Shown here: piece after piece, positions 1-8,900 of the stretch
How the letters are laid out: every line of letters starts with the position of its first letter
Position numbering within the stretch: position 1 is the first letter of the stretch
NCBI GenBank assembly: GCA_027382625.1
Contig: JAJKFJ010007293.1
Location: 1-16,625 of the forward strand
Source: Tetmemena sp. SeJ-2015
Taxonomy: Eukaryota; Ciliophora; Spirotrichea; Sporadotrichida; Oxytrichidae
Direction of reading: 5' to 3'
Length of the DNA stretch: 16,625 bases
Notes under the pieces: model-generated
What the model was told of the DNA's origin: nothing
Database searches by the model: none
The model's input: the letters and a program-made list of their open reading frames with translations, nothing else
Translations under genes and position numbers: made by a program

Positions 1-2
1 AG

Positions 3-3000
3 CTTATCCCAGAGGAAAATAAAAATCCATTTCAAAATTCAAACCCTGAAAATAATGAGGAGTTTGAAGACACTCCGGTGTATCAATATAATTACCAATA
101 CGATTCCAATCCAGGAAGAGAGCCTTAGCCCAGAAATTTCAACAGCATTCCTGCACTTGCAAGCCCTGCTGTCATTCACCCTAATGTTGACGAAGAATAT
201 TTACTATCTTTATATTTGATGCTATTTTTTTGTAAGAACGAGAGAGCTTGATATATAAAGAGGGTAAAGCACCCTTGGTATTTGGAAGCTAAGTTAGATT
301 AGGCGAAGAGAACATACCAAGAGAGAAATAAAAGATAGATAACTTAGAAACTAGGGAAACTGTCTCCAAAACTATTCTCAATCTCATTTAAACAAGACTT
401 ACGAATATTAAGCATCCTCTAGATCCTCAAAATCTTTACTATTTTAAATATGAATTAATTTTAAATCAATAAATGCTAAGAGAGACTCTGAAAGATTTGA
501 ACAAGGAGGAGCTAGAGCAAGAATATTCTCAAGATGAACTTTTTCACGAGCGAGAATCATCGGCATGGAAAATTGATGCTGAGAACAGTCTCTCCTACAC
601 CAAAATGAGATTTGTGATGGACGAGAGACATCCACGAATTATTAAAGAGGGGAAAAAAGTGCCAATTCCATTTTGCAAATCAAGTACTGGATGGCACTGC
701 TGTTGCAGGAACCTGAGAAAGAGTGACCTCAGTGATTAAAATTTAATTTAATTTTAAGTTTGATCTAGGAGTAGGTGTGACTGTATACTTCAAAATGCTG
801 AAGTATTTGATGATCCTCTTTTTGTGGTTTACTATACTAAGTATACCAGCCATGATTTTCTATCAGTCAGGCAACCAGGTTAAGACCGAGAAGCTATCCC
901 TTAAGAACATCTTGTCTTCTTTCTCCCTAGGTAACATAGGATAGGCTTCTAGTAGTTGCGACTATGATCTGGCACAGGATGGAATACAGTTAAATTTCTT
1001 CTGCTAATCTGGAACACTTGATCAGCTTTAAATAAATTATTCTAATTTACTTTATTAGTATGGGCTAGGTATCTCAAGCTCCTAGTGTCCTTCATCTGAT
1101 ATGTCATCATCTTTAGCTCTAGATAAGTAATGCAACTTCAATTCTATGGATGGAAAGTACAAGCAGATAAGTGAGCAGTTTATACATATTTCATATTGAA
1201 TTAATTAAGGAATGTTTGCTTAGGAATGCCAAGATAAAGTTCTCTGTAATTTTCAAGTATCAGTTGATCAATTTTCACCTGCATGTTAGCAAAAGATTTT
1301 TACTTATTATGAATAGTAGAATTTAAATGAAACTAAAGTACAAATATAGTTATATTCAATTTTTATATAACTCGGTTATTCTATTTAAGATCATAGAAGG
1401 AACTACTTAAGTATTCGGACTGGCATTTTGCCAAAACCTAGAGGTGGCTCTTCCCTTCACAAGTTATAGTTTATCGAGAGAGAATTTGGCTTTGTTGGTT
1501 GTAATATGTGACATCATAATCGTCCTCTCCTTCATTTTGGCTTTGCAACTGTAACTTTATTATCATAATTTTATTGATTCATTTTAGATTGAGCATTTTT
1601 GAAAGTCAAGAGAACAAATATGTGAATAGAAATGCCCTCAAGACTGAAAACTTCTCAATTGCTATAAAGCATTTGCCTTCCTCTAAGCATTTCAAAACCA
1701 TTAGAGACTACAAAGCTGCTCTCTGGAACCACATAGAGAAGATAGTCGCCACAGAAAAGCAACAAATCTATGAACTTGAAAAAAGCTGGACTTATCCTAA
1801 GGAAATCGTGGACATTTAGTTTGGAATGAGTAGCTACGGCAAAATCAAGATCCTACTTCGAGTCTACAAAGATTCAGTTGATATTTTTTCTTCATTTTTC
1901 TCAATATTTTTAAGACATAAAGGAACTTGTGCAACTTGAAGCAAAGCGAAGAAGATCTAAGAAAAAGAAGCATCTAGAAAAGCTAGATAGGTAAATTATC
2001 CAAAAATCAAAGATCATAGACTTGAGACTGCAGATATTTTCAGAATTCGAGAAGAGAGAGGATAACTAAGTTGTGAACGCGTATGTGACCTTCAGATCTA
2101 TGGAGGGAAAGCACAGGGCTCTGTATTCATATAGGGATGGGAAAATAATGAGGTTCTTGAAAACTTATTTCTGCTGCAAGTGCTATTACTATAAGAGAAG
2201 ACAATTTCTTTCAAAGACCATCAAGGTTAAAGACCCTCAAGCTCCTGATATAATTTTGTGGGAGAATCTTAAGACTGGATATTGTAACAGGATAGGTAGA
2301 ATACTGCTGATAGCTATCATTACTCTGATTATAATCTTGGCTTCGTTCTTGATAATAGTTTGGGCGAAATAGTTTCAAAACAAGGCGGAAAGTTTCTCAC
2401 CACAGATAGACTGTCCGGATGAGCAGGTTACCCAAGATTAGGCTTACAAGGATTAAATAAAGCCAAAAGAGAATAGGATAGGATTGATGCACTGCTATTG
2501 CTTAAGCGAATTCATTTAGATAAATATAGCAGTCACAGATATCGTATTTGAGGATGGCTAAGAATTTTTGTAAAACGGTCATTAAATAGCTATTTTGATA
2601 ATTATTTTGTGAATACTGTAGTGACTGGCTCTACTACTATACCTTCTCAAATATATTTATGTATGCTGTGGCTTTTGGGATATCCATCATTAACGTTATC
2701 GTTAAGACAGTCATGATAAGTAATTTACATATCCTCTTAAACTCTATAGTTATCACTAAATATGAATAGCACCATACTAAAACTGGTGAGATCTTAAAAT
2801 TAAGATTTATTTTCTATTATTTATTGCACTTGATAAAATTATAAAATTAATTTAACCAAAAAATCTCAAATATAAGATTAAATTATAATGATTTTACCAG
2901 TCTTGAGACCATTTTTTTTTCTCTCTAGAAAAGTGTCAAATTTTTATCGATTTTAAAAATTGAATCCCAGTTTTAATTATAAATCTTCTCAAGCATGGTT

Positions 3001-4508
3001 AAGATGTTCACAATTACTTTCATAAATACTGTATATTGAATGCTACTTTAAACTATTTTAGGGCATAATCATTTTCATTGTGAATATGAACTTTGGATTA
3101 AATACTTCCTGGCTACCTGTATTCTAAGGCAATTATAAAGAGTTCACAGTAGAGTGGTATAGAGTAGTGGGAACAACTATTGTAATTATAACCATTGCTT
3201 AAGATGTCTTTAGGTTCTTACGATGCTGATGGGAATAGTGACTCCTCACATTTCTAACTCACTCTACTAAGTGTATGTGAGCTTCAAGAGATGCAGAGAC
3301 AGAGGGTGCTCTTGCAATAGAAGAAGGACCAAGCAACTACTCTAAAGTGAATATGAAAATGTAAACACAGGCACGAACCTACTTATGGAATTCAGATACT
3401 CTACTTTGCTAGCTACTATCTACACTATCATGATGTACTCGCCTGGGCTTCCCCTACTTTACCCAATTGCATTCATGGCTTTCTTCTTGACCTACTGGTT
3501 TGACAAGTTTTTCTGTAAAATTGCTTTCTCTTCTTTATACCTTATAGTGCTTAAGTTGTATCGCAAACCTCCTTCTTATACGATCTCACTTTCCTCTTCA
3601 ACAGTTGGCTTGATGTACTTTAGTATCGTGTTCCACTATGTGATAGGTCTCTATATGTACTCAAACATAGCTATCCTGACTCCTGACTTCATCGGTAGCA
3701 CTCTCGAAGACTGGTTCAGCCTGGACTAAAACATCTTCTTCAGATTCTATAGCTGGCACTGCATTATCTTCTTCTTATCCCTCATATTTATTTCTTGTCT
3801 GCTTTGTTGCTCGTAGCTATAATTTTGCTAAGAAATACCCTTGGAAGATTCGTTTGCTGTTGGTGCAACATTTGCAAAAGAAAATCTCGATAAACTTATC
3901 TCTTATTTATCAGTCATAGATGCTATCATATTCTTTTATAATAAACTTCAGAGAGTGACTTAATCTCAGATGACTTCTATCAAGAACTGAATTTCCAATA
4001 GTTGTTCAGAGAATTCAAAAAGACTAAGATAGAGTATGAGGAATACGAGAAAGATCTGAGTGGAGAGAGCCTTGACCCAAGAATAAAGCCCATGCTATTG
4101 GAGCATAAACTGAGACTGCAAAGTAAACTCAGAGTTATCAACTAGAAGTTCATTGGTCTACTCAAGTAGTATTAGATCTAACATATGTATGTATGTTTGT
4201 GTGTGTGTGTTTTAAAGATACCGATTGACGAGGAAAAGTTCAGTTAGAGGGTTCAGGCCCCTAATAGTGAAGAATGGGAGCTTGTCCAAAGAGAGGACCT
4301 TGAAAACATAAACATAGATGCGGAGGTGAAGGAGTTCATGAGGAGAACCCTCTCACTCAAGGTTATCAACAGACTCAAGAGTCAAGTCTACTCTTATGAC
4401 ATCAAGGACAATGAATTCTACTCAGGGGTTTATGAGGTGGAGCATTACCTCAGAAAAAAAAAAGAGGAAGAAGAGAAGGTCTTTGATGAGTTTAAGAATA
4501 ACATATGA
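3..4508 (+). CDS. OSCA/CSC1/TMEM63-like (DUF221) cation channel, 5' partial, germline copy interrupted by IESs and introns
   Basis: Polytopic membrane protein of the mechanically/osmotically gated OSCA/CSC1/TMEM63 family; function is family inference. Reading TAA/TAG as Gln and removing 13 candidate IESs and 4 introns gives one frame of 1232 codons from base 3 to TGA 4506-4508. In order: N/Q/E-rich N-terminus; Cys-rich stretch then SDLGVGVTVYFK and the first TM (about 795-866); extracellular Cys loop; TM (about 1465-1550); cytosolic loop opening FSIAIKHLP, a basic coiled region, then NAYVTFRSMEGKHRAL and PDIILWENL, the family's loop signatures (2073-2290); TMs at about 2312-2369, 2635-2720, 3004-3240; MEFRYS, then YPIAFMAFFLTYWFDKFF and LKLYRKPPSY (3385-3580); last TMs (3590-3850); acidic, charged C-terminal tail. 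The true start lies left of the window. The R-SNARE gene follows after 83 bp. Family assignment is firm; exact subfamily and ion selectivity cannot be told. Confidence 0.85.
193..238 (+). other. IES 1, pointer AAGAA, 41 bp removed
   Basis: AAGAA occurs at 193-197 and 234-238. The insert is AT-rich and has no GT-AG ends giving the right frame. Removing one copy plus the insert joins NVDEE to RESLIYKEGK in frame; without removal the frame ends at TGA 249-251. Confidence 0.8.
430..467 (+). other. Candidate IES 2, pointer AAATC, 33 bp
   Basis: AAATC at 430-434 and 463-467 brackets an AT-only-looking stretch in an otherwise balanced coding region. Removal is frame-neutral and contains no stop, so the frame alone does not prove it. 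Unspliced reading would add LYYFKYELILN. Confidence 0.5.
724..763 (+). other. IES 3, pointer TGA, 37 bp
   Basis: TGA at 724-726 and 761-763. Removal gives RKSDLGVGVTVYFK, the expected run into the first TM. A GT-AG alternative (732-768) also restores frame but gives SDLRVGV, a poorer fit to the family. Confidence 0.7.
1026..1054 (+). other. IES 4, pointer CTTTA, 24 bp
   Basis: CTTTA at 1026-1030 and 1050-1054. Removal is frame-neutral and deletes an I/N/S/L-rich insertion, giving GTLDQLYQYGLGI, a compact extracellular-loop sequence. Confidence 0.65.
1178..1217 (+). other. IES 5, pointer GTTT, 36 bp
   Basis: GTTT at 1178-1181 and 1214-1217. The insert carries an in-frame TGA (1197-1199). Removal yields KQISEQFAQECQDKVLCNF. 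GT-AG splits at this site give the wrong phase. Confidence 0.75.
1331..1405 (+). other. IES 6, pointer AACTA, 70 bp
   Basis: AACTA at 1331-1335 and 1401-1405. The coding frame changes between the Cys-rich loop and FGLAFCQNLEVALPF; a 70 bp removal is the right phase and joins LNETTQVFGLAF. Confidence 0.7.
1533..1599 (+). other. IES 7, two possible pointers (TTG 46 bp or CATTTT 61 bp)
   Basis: A frame shift lies between LLVVICDIIIVLSFI and FESQENKYV. TTG at 1543-1545/1589-1591 gives SFILALSIFESQ, a full-length TM. CATTTT at 1533-1538/1594-1599 has the longer pointer but a shorter TM (SFIFESQ). TTCATTTT at 1531/1578 is longer still but leaves a TGA in frame. Confidence 0.7.
1869..1915 (+). other. 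IES 8, pointer AAGA, 43 bp
   Basis: AAGA at 1869-1872 and 1912-1915. Removal joins LLRVYKD to IKELVQLEAKRRRS and avoids a TGA at 1938-1940 in the original frame. Confidence 0.8.
2562..2614 (+). other. IES 9, pointer GAAT, 49 bp
   Basis: GAAT at 2562-2565 and 2611-2614. Removal gives FEDGQEYCSDWLYYYTFSN, a continuous loop-to-TM sequence; without it the frame ends in TGA. Confidence 0.85.
2720..2749 (+). other. Spliceosomal intron, 30 nt
   Basis: Begins GTAATT and ends CTATAG. Removal is in phase and joins VKTVMI to IITKYEQHHTKTGE, the family's TM-to-loop region. Confidence 0.75.
2791..2987 (+). other. IES 10, pointer ATCTT, 192 bp (largest in this gene)
   Basis: ATCTT at 2791-2795 and 2983-2987. 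Removal joins HTKTGEIF to SSMVKMFTITFINT. The insert is AT-rich with a run of nine T near 2911. Confidence 0.85.
3031..3061 (+). other. Spliceosomal intron, 31 nt
   Basis: Starts GTATAT and ends TTTTAG. It contains the frame's TGA. Removal yields TFINTGIIIFIVN, an unbroken TM; no pointer of useful length fits the phase. Confidence 0.8.
3182..3213 (+). other. Spliceosomal intron, 32 nt
   Basis: Starts GTAATT and ends CTTTAG. Removal gives VVGTTIVLTMLMGIVTPH; retention leads to TGA 3227-3229. Confidence 0.8.
3515..3547 (+). other. Spliceosomal intron, 33 nt
   Basis: Starts GTAAAA and ends TTATAG. Removal turns a long hydrophobic insertion into DKFFLLKLYRKPPSY, as expected for this family. Confidence 0.8.
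3800..3811 (+). other. Candidate very short IES 11, pointer TGCT, 8 bp
   Basis: TGCT at 3800-3803 and 3808-3811. A two-base frame change is needed inside this TM; removing 8 bp gives FISCLLVAIILLRNTLGRF. A 20 nt GT-AG split (3797-3816) also fits phase but is much shorter than the other introns. Confidence 0.5.
3890..3948 (+). other. IES 12, pointer ATAAACTT, 51 bp
   Basis: An exact 8 bp repeat at 3890-3897 and 3941-3948. Removal is frame-neutral and gives KRKSRQTSESDLISDDFYQEL in place of a hydrophobic insertion. Confidence 0.8.
4164..4217 (+). other. IES 13, pointer AAG, 51 bp, with TATG/TG microsatellite
   Basis: AAG at 4164-4166 and 4215-4217. The insert holds a TATG then TG tandem run (about 4184-4211) that would translate as CLCVCV. 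Removal joins FIGLLK to IPIDEEKFSQ. Confidence 0.7.
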
Positions 4509-4591
4509 AATCTATTATTCAATTATAGTCCACTGAATAAAATGTTATGTGCTTAATATTCCTCAAGTGTAATAAAATATTTAAAATACAA

Positions 4592-5534
4592 ATGTCATCA
4601 GTGGTATATTGCTCAGTGTATAAGGATAGAAATCAGATTGCAGACTACAGTCCCAGTCTCAAATAATCTCTAAAGCAGCTTATTCCTTATGAAGCAGATA
4701 AACTCTCAGACTATGCCACTAAGTTCCAATCTCAAATTCTTTAGAATTCTGCAGAGGATTAATTTATATATTCAATGCTAATTATTGATCTCGAAAAGAT
4801 ACAAATAAAGAAGTTAAAATAGGAATTTTTCTTAGGTCTCTTCAAAGTAAATCATACCTCACAAAAGCAAACTCCTTCCTATGTATTCGTTGCTGGTGTT
4901 TACTTGCCCAACCAGACCAATGAAAATTAGCTTAACAACAAGTTAGAAAAGCTGAAAGCCTTAATCCAGACTGAAATTGAAAAGCCCTAATCGATAGATG
5001 CCAAAAAGCTGACTCTGAGTTTTTCAAAGCTTTTGAGGAAAGTAGTCAATCAAAGTGAAGGTATAATAAGTCAGGACTAGACTAATAAAAAGGAAGGCAG
5101 TGGGAGTGGGGGCACTGAAGAATTGGATAACGATTTAGAATCCAACAACAGTGGAATGGTTTTCGATACAGTTGAGAGCGATAGGAAACTAAAGTCAATT
5201 GAGATAGAGCTGGTTAATCAATAATTTTTGTAAAAACTATTTATTGTGGATAACATAGCATTGAACGTGAAAGAAAACATAAACTAGATATTTGCAAGAG
5301 GAGAAAAGTTTGGCATGCTGGCATAGAAGAGTGAATAATTAAAAAGCCAAGTAAGATAAAAGTCTTAATTAAACATTATAGTCTAAAATATTGAGAGCAA
5401 GGGCTAGAAAGATTAACATAAAGGGGAAGCTTGATTTCCTAAAGGAGAAGGTAGCCTACATTTCTTTTGGAGTTGTAAGTTCCTAAGATAAATTTCTAGA
5501 ATATGCTTAACTCTAGTTCAATTTTCAATAATGA
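4592..5534 (+). CDS. Longin-domain R-SNARE (VAMP7/YKT6-like)
   Basis: Membrane-fusion SNARE, inferred from domains. ATG 4592 opens a frame using TAA/TAG as Gln. Residues about 1-115 resemble a longin fold (MSSVVYCSVYKDRNQIADY, later PSYVFVAGVYLPNQT). An acidic, G/S-rich linker follows. The SNARE motif VKENINQIFARGEKFGMLAQ lies near residues 222-241, with the R-SNARE zero-layer Arg at about 236. A 31 nt GT-AG intron (5351-5381) links KSQ to SKILRARARKINIKGK. A second possible intron precedes the TGA at 5532-5534. The C-terminus shows no clear membrane anchor and no YKT6-type CaaX box, unusual for an R-SNARE; a missed exon is possible. The exact SNARE subtype is uncertain. Confidence 0.8.
5351..5381 (+). 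other. Spliceosomal intron in the R-SNARE gene, 31 nt
   Basis: Starts GTAAGA and ends TTATAG. Retention leads to TGA at about 5440; removal keeps the basic C-terminal helix SKILRARARKINIKGK in frame. Confidence 0.7.
5475..5516 (+). other. Candidate intron near the R-SNARE 3' end, 42 nt
   Basis: A perfect GTAAGT donor and CTCTAG acceptor. Length is a multiple of three and there is no stop inside, so the frame is the same spliced or not; the stop at 5532 is unchanged. Confidence 0.45.
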
Positions 5535-5964
5535 CTCATTTATCTATAGGTCTTTAAATAAAATGTTCTAAAATAAAATTCATCAATAATTTAAATCAAT
5601 CTTTTAATATAAAAAACAAATAAAAAATATTCAAATATTCAAATTGCTCTAAATACATTTTAATAGCTTTTTAATTTAAATCTTGCTGTTTCTGATGATT
5701 TTGTTCATTTGATCCATTCACTTTGAAAATTTTAATTTATATTTTCTAGGTTTTCAAAATGCTTGATTATTTTTTATTAAGATTTATTTTTAATATAAAT
5801 TTATCAATTAGATTGTAGCCGTAAATTCAATGTATAAATAAGAATTTTAAATTTAAAAAAGTGAAATTTCTCCCTCTAAACCCAGTGGTAGATCATTTGA
5901 TAGGCTTGTGTTTTCTTTTTAGATCTAGCTTATCCCCTAAGTCGAAAGGGCTTTCCTTTGTTAA
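5535..5964. other. AT-rich spacer between R-SNARE and the large minus-strand gene
   Basis: No convincing frame on either strand. The higher G+C patch at about 5870-5955 has a fragment like a tRNA A-box but no cloverleaf. The segment should hold the 3' ends of two convergent somatic chromosomes or germline-limited DNA; no telomere repeat marks the boundary. Confidence 0.4.
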
Positions 5965-8900
5965 TCATAAATAAATTAAATATTAAATTCTTTTTTATTT
6001 TTAGTAAATTATATAATTATCTGCATATTCTTCAAAATGCTTAAAACCTAAATAAGTTTTACCAGACATATAATAAAAAAGTTAAAATTGGTTATTGTTG
6101 CTTTTTCATTTATTTTCTATGCAATTCTTTCAGTAAGGAAGAGTCTTGTTGGTTTAAAATTGATAGCCGTACTCTTAGTCTTGATCTCATCTTCTTAAAG
6201 TCTCTGCTCAGTGTCCTCATCAGTGTCTGCCCCGTACTAAGCTGCAAACAACTGCTTCTTATAGTTTTTATTTATCACATTTGTAGGTCTTTTCTCCTTT
6301 ATTATAGTTTTCTCAGTAGTCTGTACTAGTATCTCTTGCGTTTGAGAAAGCTCAACCATCCTCTTTCTCTCCCTATAAAGCCTAATAAATTCAATTATAG
6401 AAGGAGAATAGTTATTTATTTAATGTATCTCTTGAGTTCATCTATGAATTGGATGTTGATCACTCCAAAGTTTATGGAAACAGTAAGTGCAACCACCGCC
6501 ATATACATGCAGCCAAAGTAAAACTTTATCAAGTAACTCAACTGGATTTAACTCATTATAAAACTCAAAAGCAAACACACCAGGTAGCAAACTTCATTCA
6601 ACAGACTCAACTTATGCTCCACTTTAAACAAGTACGGCTTGTTCTGAGTCACTACCCAAATTTAAACATAGGTTAAAGCAAGCTGTACTCCTATCTAAAG
6701 TTGAAAAGGCAGCCAAGGTAAATTTAAAAAATAAATCAATATTGCAATTAGTAAAATATAACTTTTGGTTTAAGAAAAGTCCAAAAGCCAGTCTTCGCAC
6801 GAAAAATAAACTGAAAAAGATATTGTAGGACTTTGACTGTAAGAAATGATTTTCAAACAAGGTTCCAAACTGGTCTCAATATCATATTTTTGTTTTTCTC
6901 TAAAGGATCTTATTTGAGAAGTAAAGTCGAAAGGTAGCACTTTCATTTGAGAACTCTAAGAAGATATTTTGTAAATTTATATTTGAATAATTAAGAATCA
7001 ATGAATATAAGAATTGTTTACATGAGAAACAGAGGGTATAAAATTATCAGAGCTGCTATTAGAACTGAAGCAACCACATTAATCACTAGTCTCTGCTGTG
7101 ATGATGAGATATTTTGTGAATGCAAAAAGAGAGTCTGGAAAGCAGCTATGCTCATTTATTTATTTTCATTTGAAGGTAAAATATGAGGAACAACCTCACA
7201 AAGTAGTTGAAACGAAGTTAGCTGTATACCTATTTTAGAATAATCCCAATAATTGTTCCATTTAGAGCTCTTTATATTTTGAAGAAGGAGTTCTTGAAAG
7301 TATTCACCAGAGCTATTACTAGTTTTATCAAAGCAATAGTTAGCAAGCCTATGGAAAATAGAATAGAGCAGCTCTAAAGCACTTAATTATTTTACTGCCA
7401 TTGTGTGGATTGTGTCAACACCTAAGAATTTAAAGTTAAGGGGGATTTTCTCTTCATCTTAGCTGGTTGAAATGTAAGATTTTCCAAGTATGAAAAATCT
7501 GTCAACAGCAGGAGTTAAATTTCTCAAATCCAAATTCAAAGGACTGGCGAGGAAGCTATTGAAGTAAAGTACTATGGATGGCATCTCTTTGTTAATCAAT
7601 GGAAGCGATATAGCGAGTTATAAACTCATTAGAGCACCCCAAGCAGAGTAAATGTTCTTTCTTCTATTTCAAACTTATGAGAAAATACTAAACTTACACA
7701 AAGAATCCGAGTACTACTGCCTCAGCTAAAAGTATGTAAAGTAGTGCTTCAAGAATTACTCCAAAAACATAAGTTTAATAAATAATTGACACTTATATAT
7801 AAATGTTAAAGTGTATGCTTTCTGGTCTATAAAGGTGTGATATGCACACAATTTTACTTGGATCAACTTGATTAGGCAAGGAGGAAGAAATTATCTGAAA
7901 GTTTCTAATCTTTAATTCAGTGGTTGACGTCAGAGTTCTCAATCGAGTCTCTTCTGGGGTATGTCTTACAATTTCAACTCTAATTTTATCCTGAATAAAT
8001 AATAATAATAATTAGAACAGGGTAGCTCGATACCAAAAAGGTATTACTGAATTACAAATTATATAAAAATTATATTTGAATGATAGTTAAAGGGTAATGA
8101 CTCTATTCTCATATTTGAGTATCTTCCAGGAACTCAAATTCTATCCTACTGCTAAATTAAAAATAATATTAATATACACAAAATTCTACCTCTAATTAAT
8201 AACTAAATGAAAAAGCTAATATTTATTTTAATATGAGTCTAAATAGGGCTAGTGGGAGACTTTTAAAAGAGCATCTTAGAAAGAGGATGATATTGAGTCA
8301 TACATTAGGTCCTGGTTTACCTTCACTCTCACCTCTCCAAATATGTTTATATCTATTACAGTCGCTTCAAATTTTGAAAACTCTTCTTGCTTCTCTTTAC
8401 TCAGATTATCCAAATATAAAAATAAGATTGAGAAAGTATTGCTCAGACTCATAACGGCCAATTTTCTAATTATAAATCTATTCATCTGACAAGTTAGTTT
8501 GCTTTTTGTAATATACCAAGAACTATTGGTCCTTTAAAACTACAATTTTTTTAAGTTAGAAAACATACATTTAAAAAGTAATTAAGAATATACCCGATAT
8601 TAAAATAATTTAAATTTATGTATGGTCGTATAGTCTACTGATTGAAGAATTCTTTTTATCTGTGAGTTATATAGATAGCTTATAAAGACCAGTTTGATTA
8701 AAAATTAATTCTTATTGGGCCTTATCTCTAAACCACTCTCACTCTTTTGGACAAAATAATTTACAGCGAATTGTCTCATGTATCCTAGTAAGAATTTTAT
8801 TTCAATTTGAGAGGGTTGAGGATAGATTATTTGTGGAACACTATATAAGTAGGGATTCTCGGCTTGAATAGAAATCCAAGGAAGATCCTTCTAAAATCTC

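Noticed and set aside
3797..3816. 20 nt GT-AG intron
   Set aside because: Much shorter than the other introns (30-34 nt) and lacks the GTA donor they share; the 8 bp TGCT repeat explains the frame change better, though not conclusively.
5870..5955. tRNA-like patch (CCCAGTGGTAGATCA resembles an A-box)
   Set aside because: No matching acceptor stem, anticodon arm or B-box at proper spacing could be built on either strand.
7681..7697. TAAGTTT direct repeat as an IES pointer (19 bp)
   Set aside because: Removal leaves a TGA at the junction; the GTAAGT...ATAG intron at the same site restores the frame.
7187..7790. Long plus-strand frames (e.g. PHKVVETKLAVYLFQNN and STMDGISLLINGSDIASYK)
   Set aside because: The minus strand here is continuous with the membrane-protein domain on both sides, needs fewer Gln-TAA/TAG codons and gains a clean 34 nt intron; the plus frames are antisense shadows.
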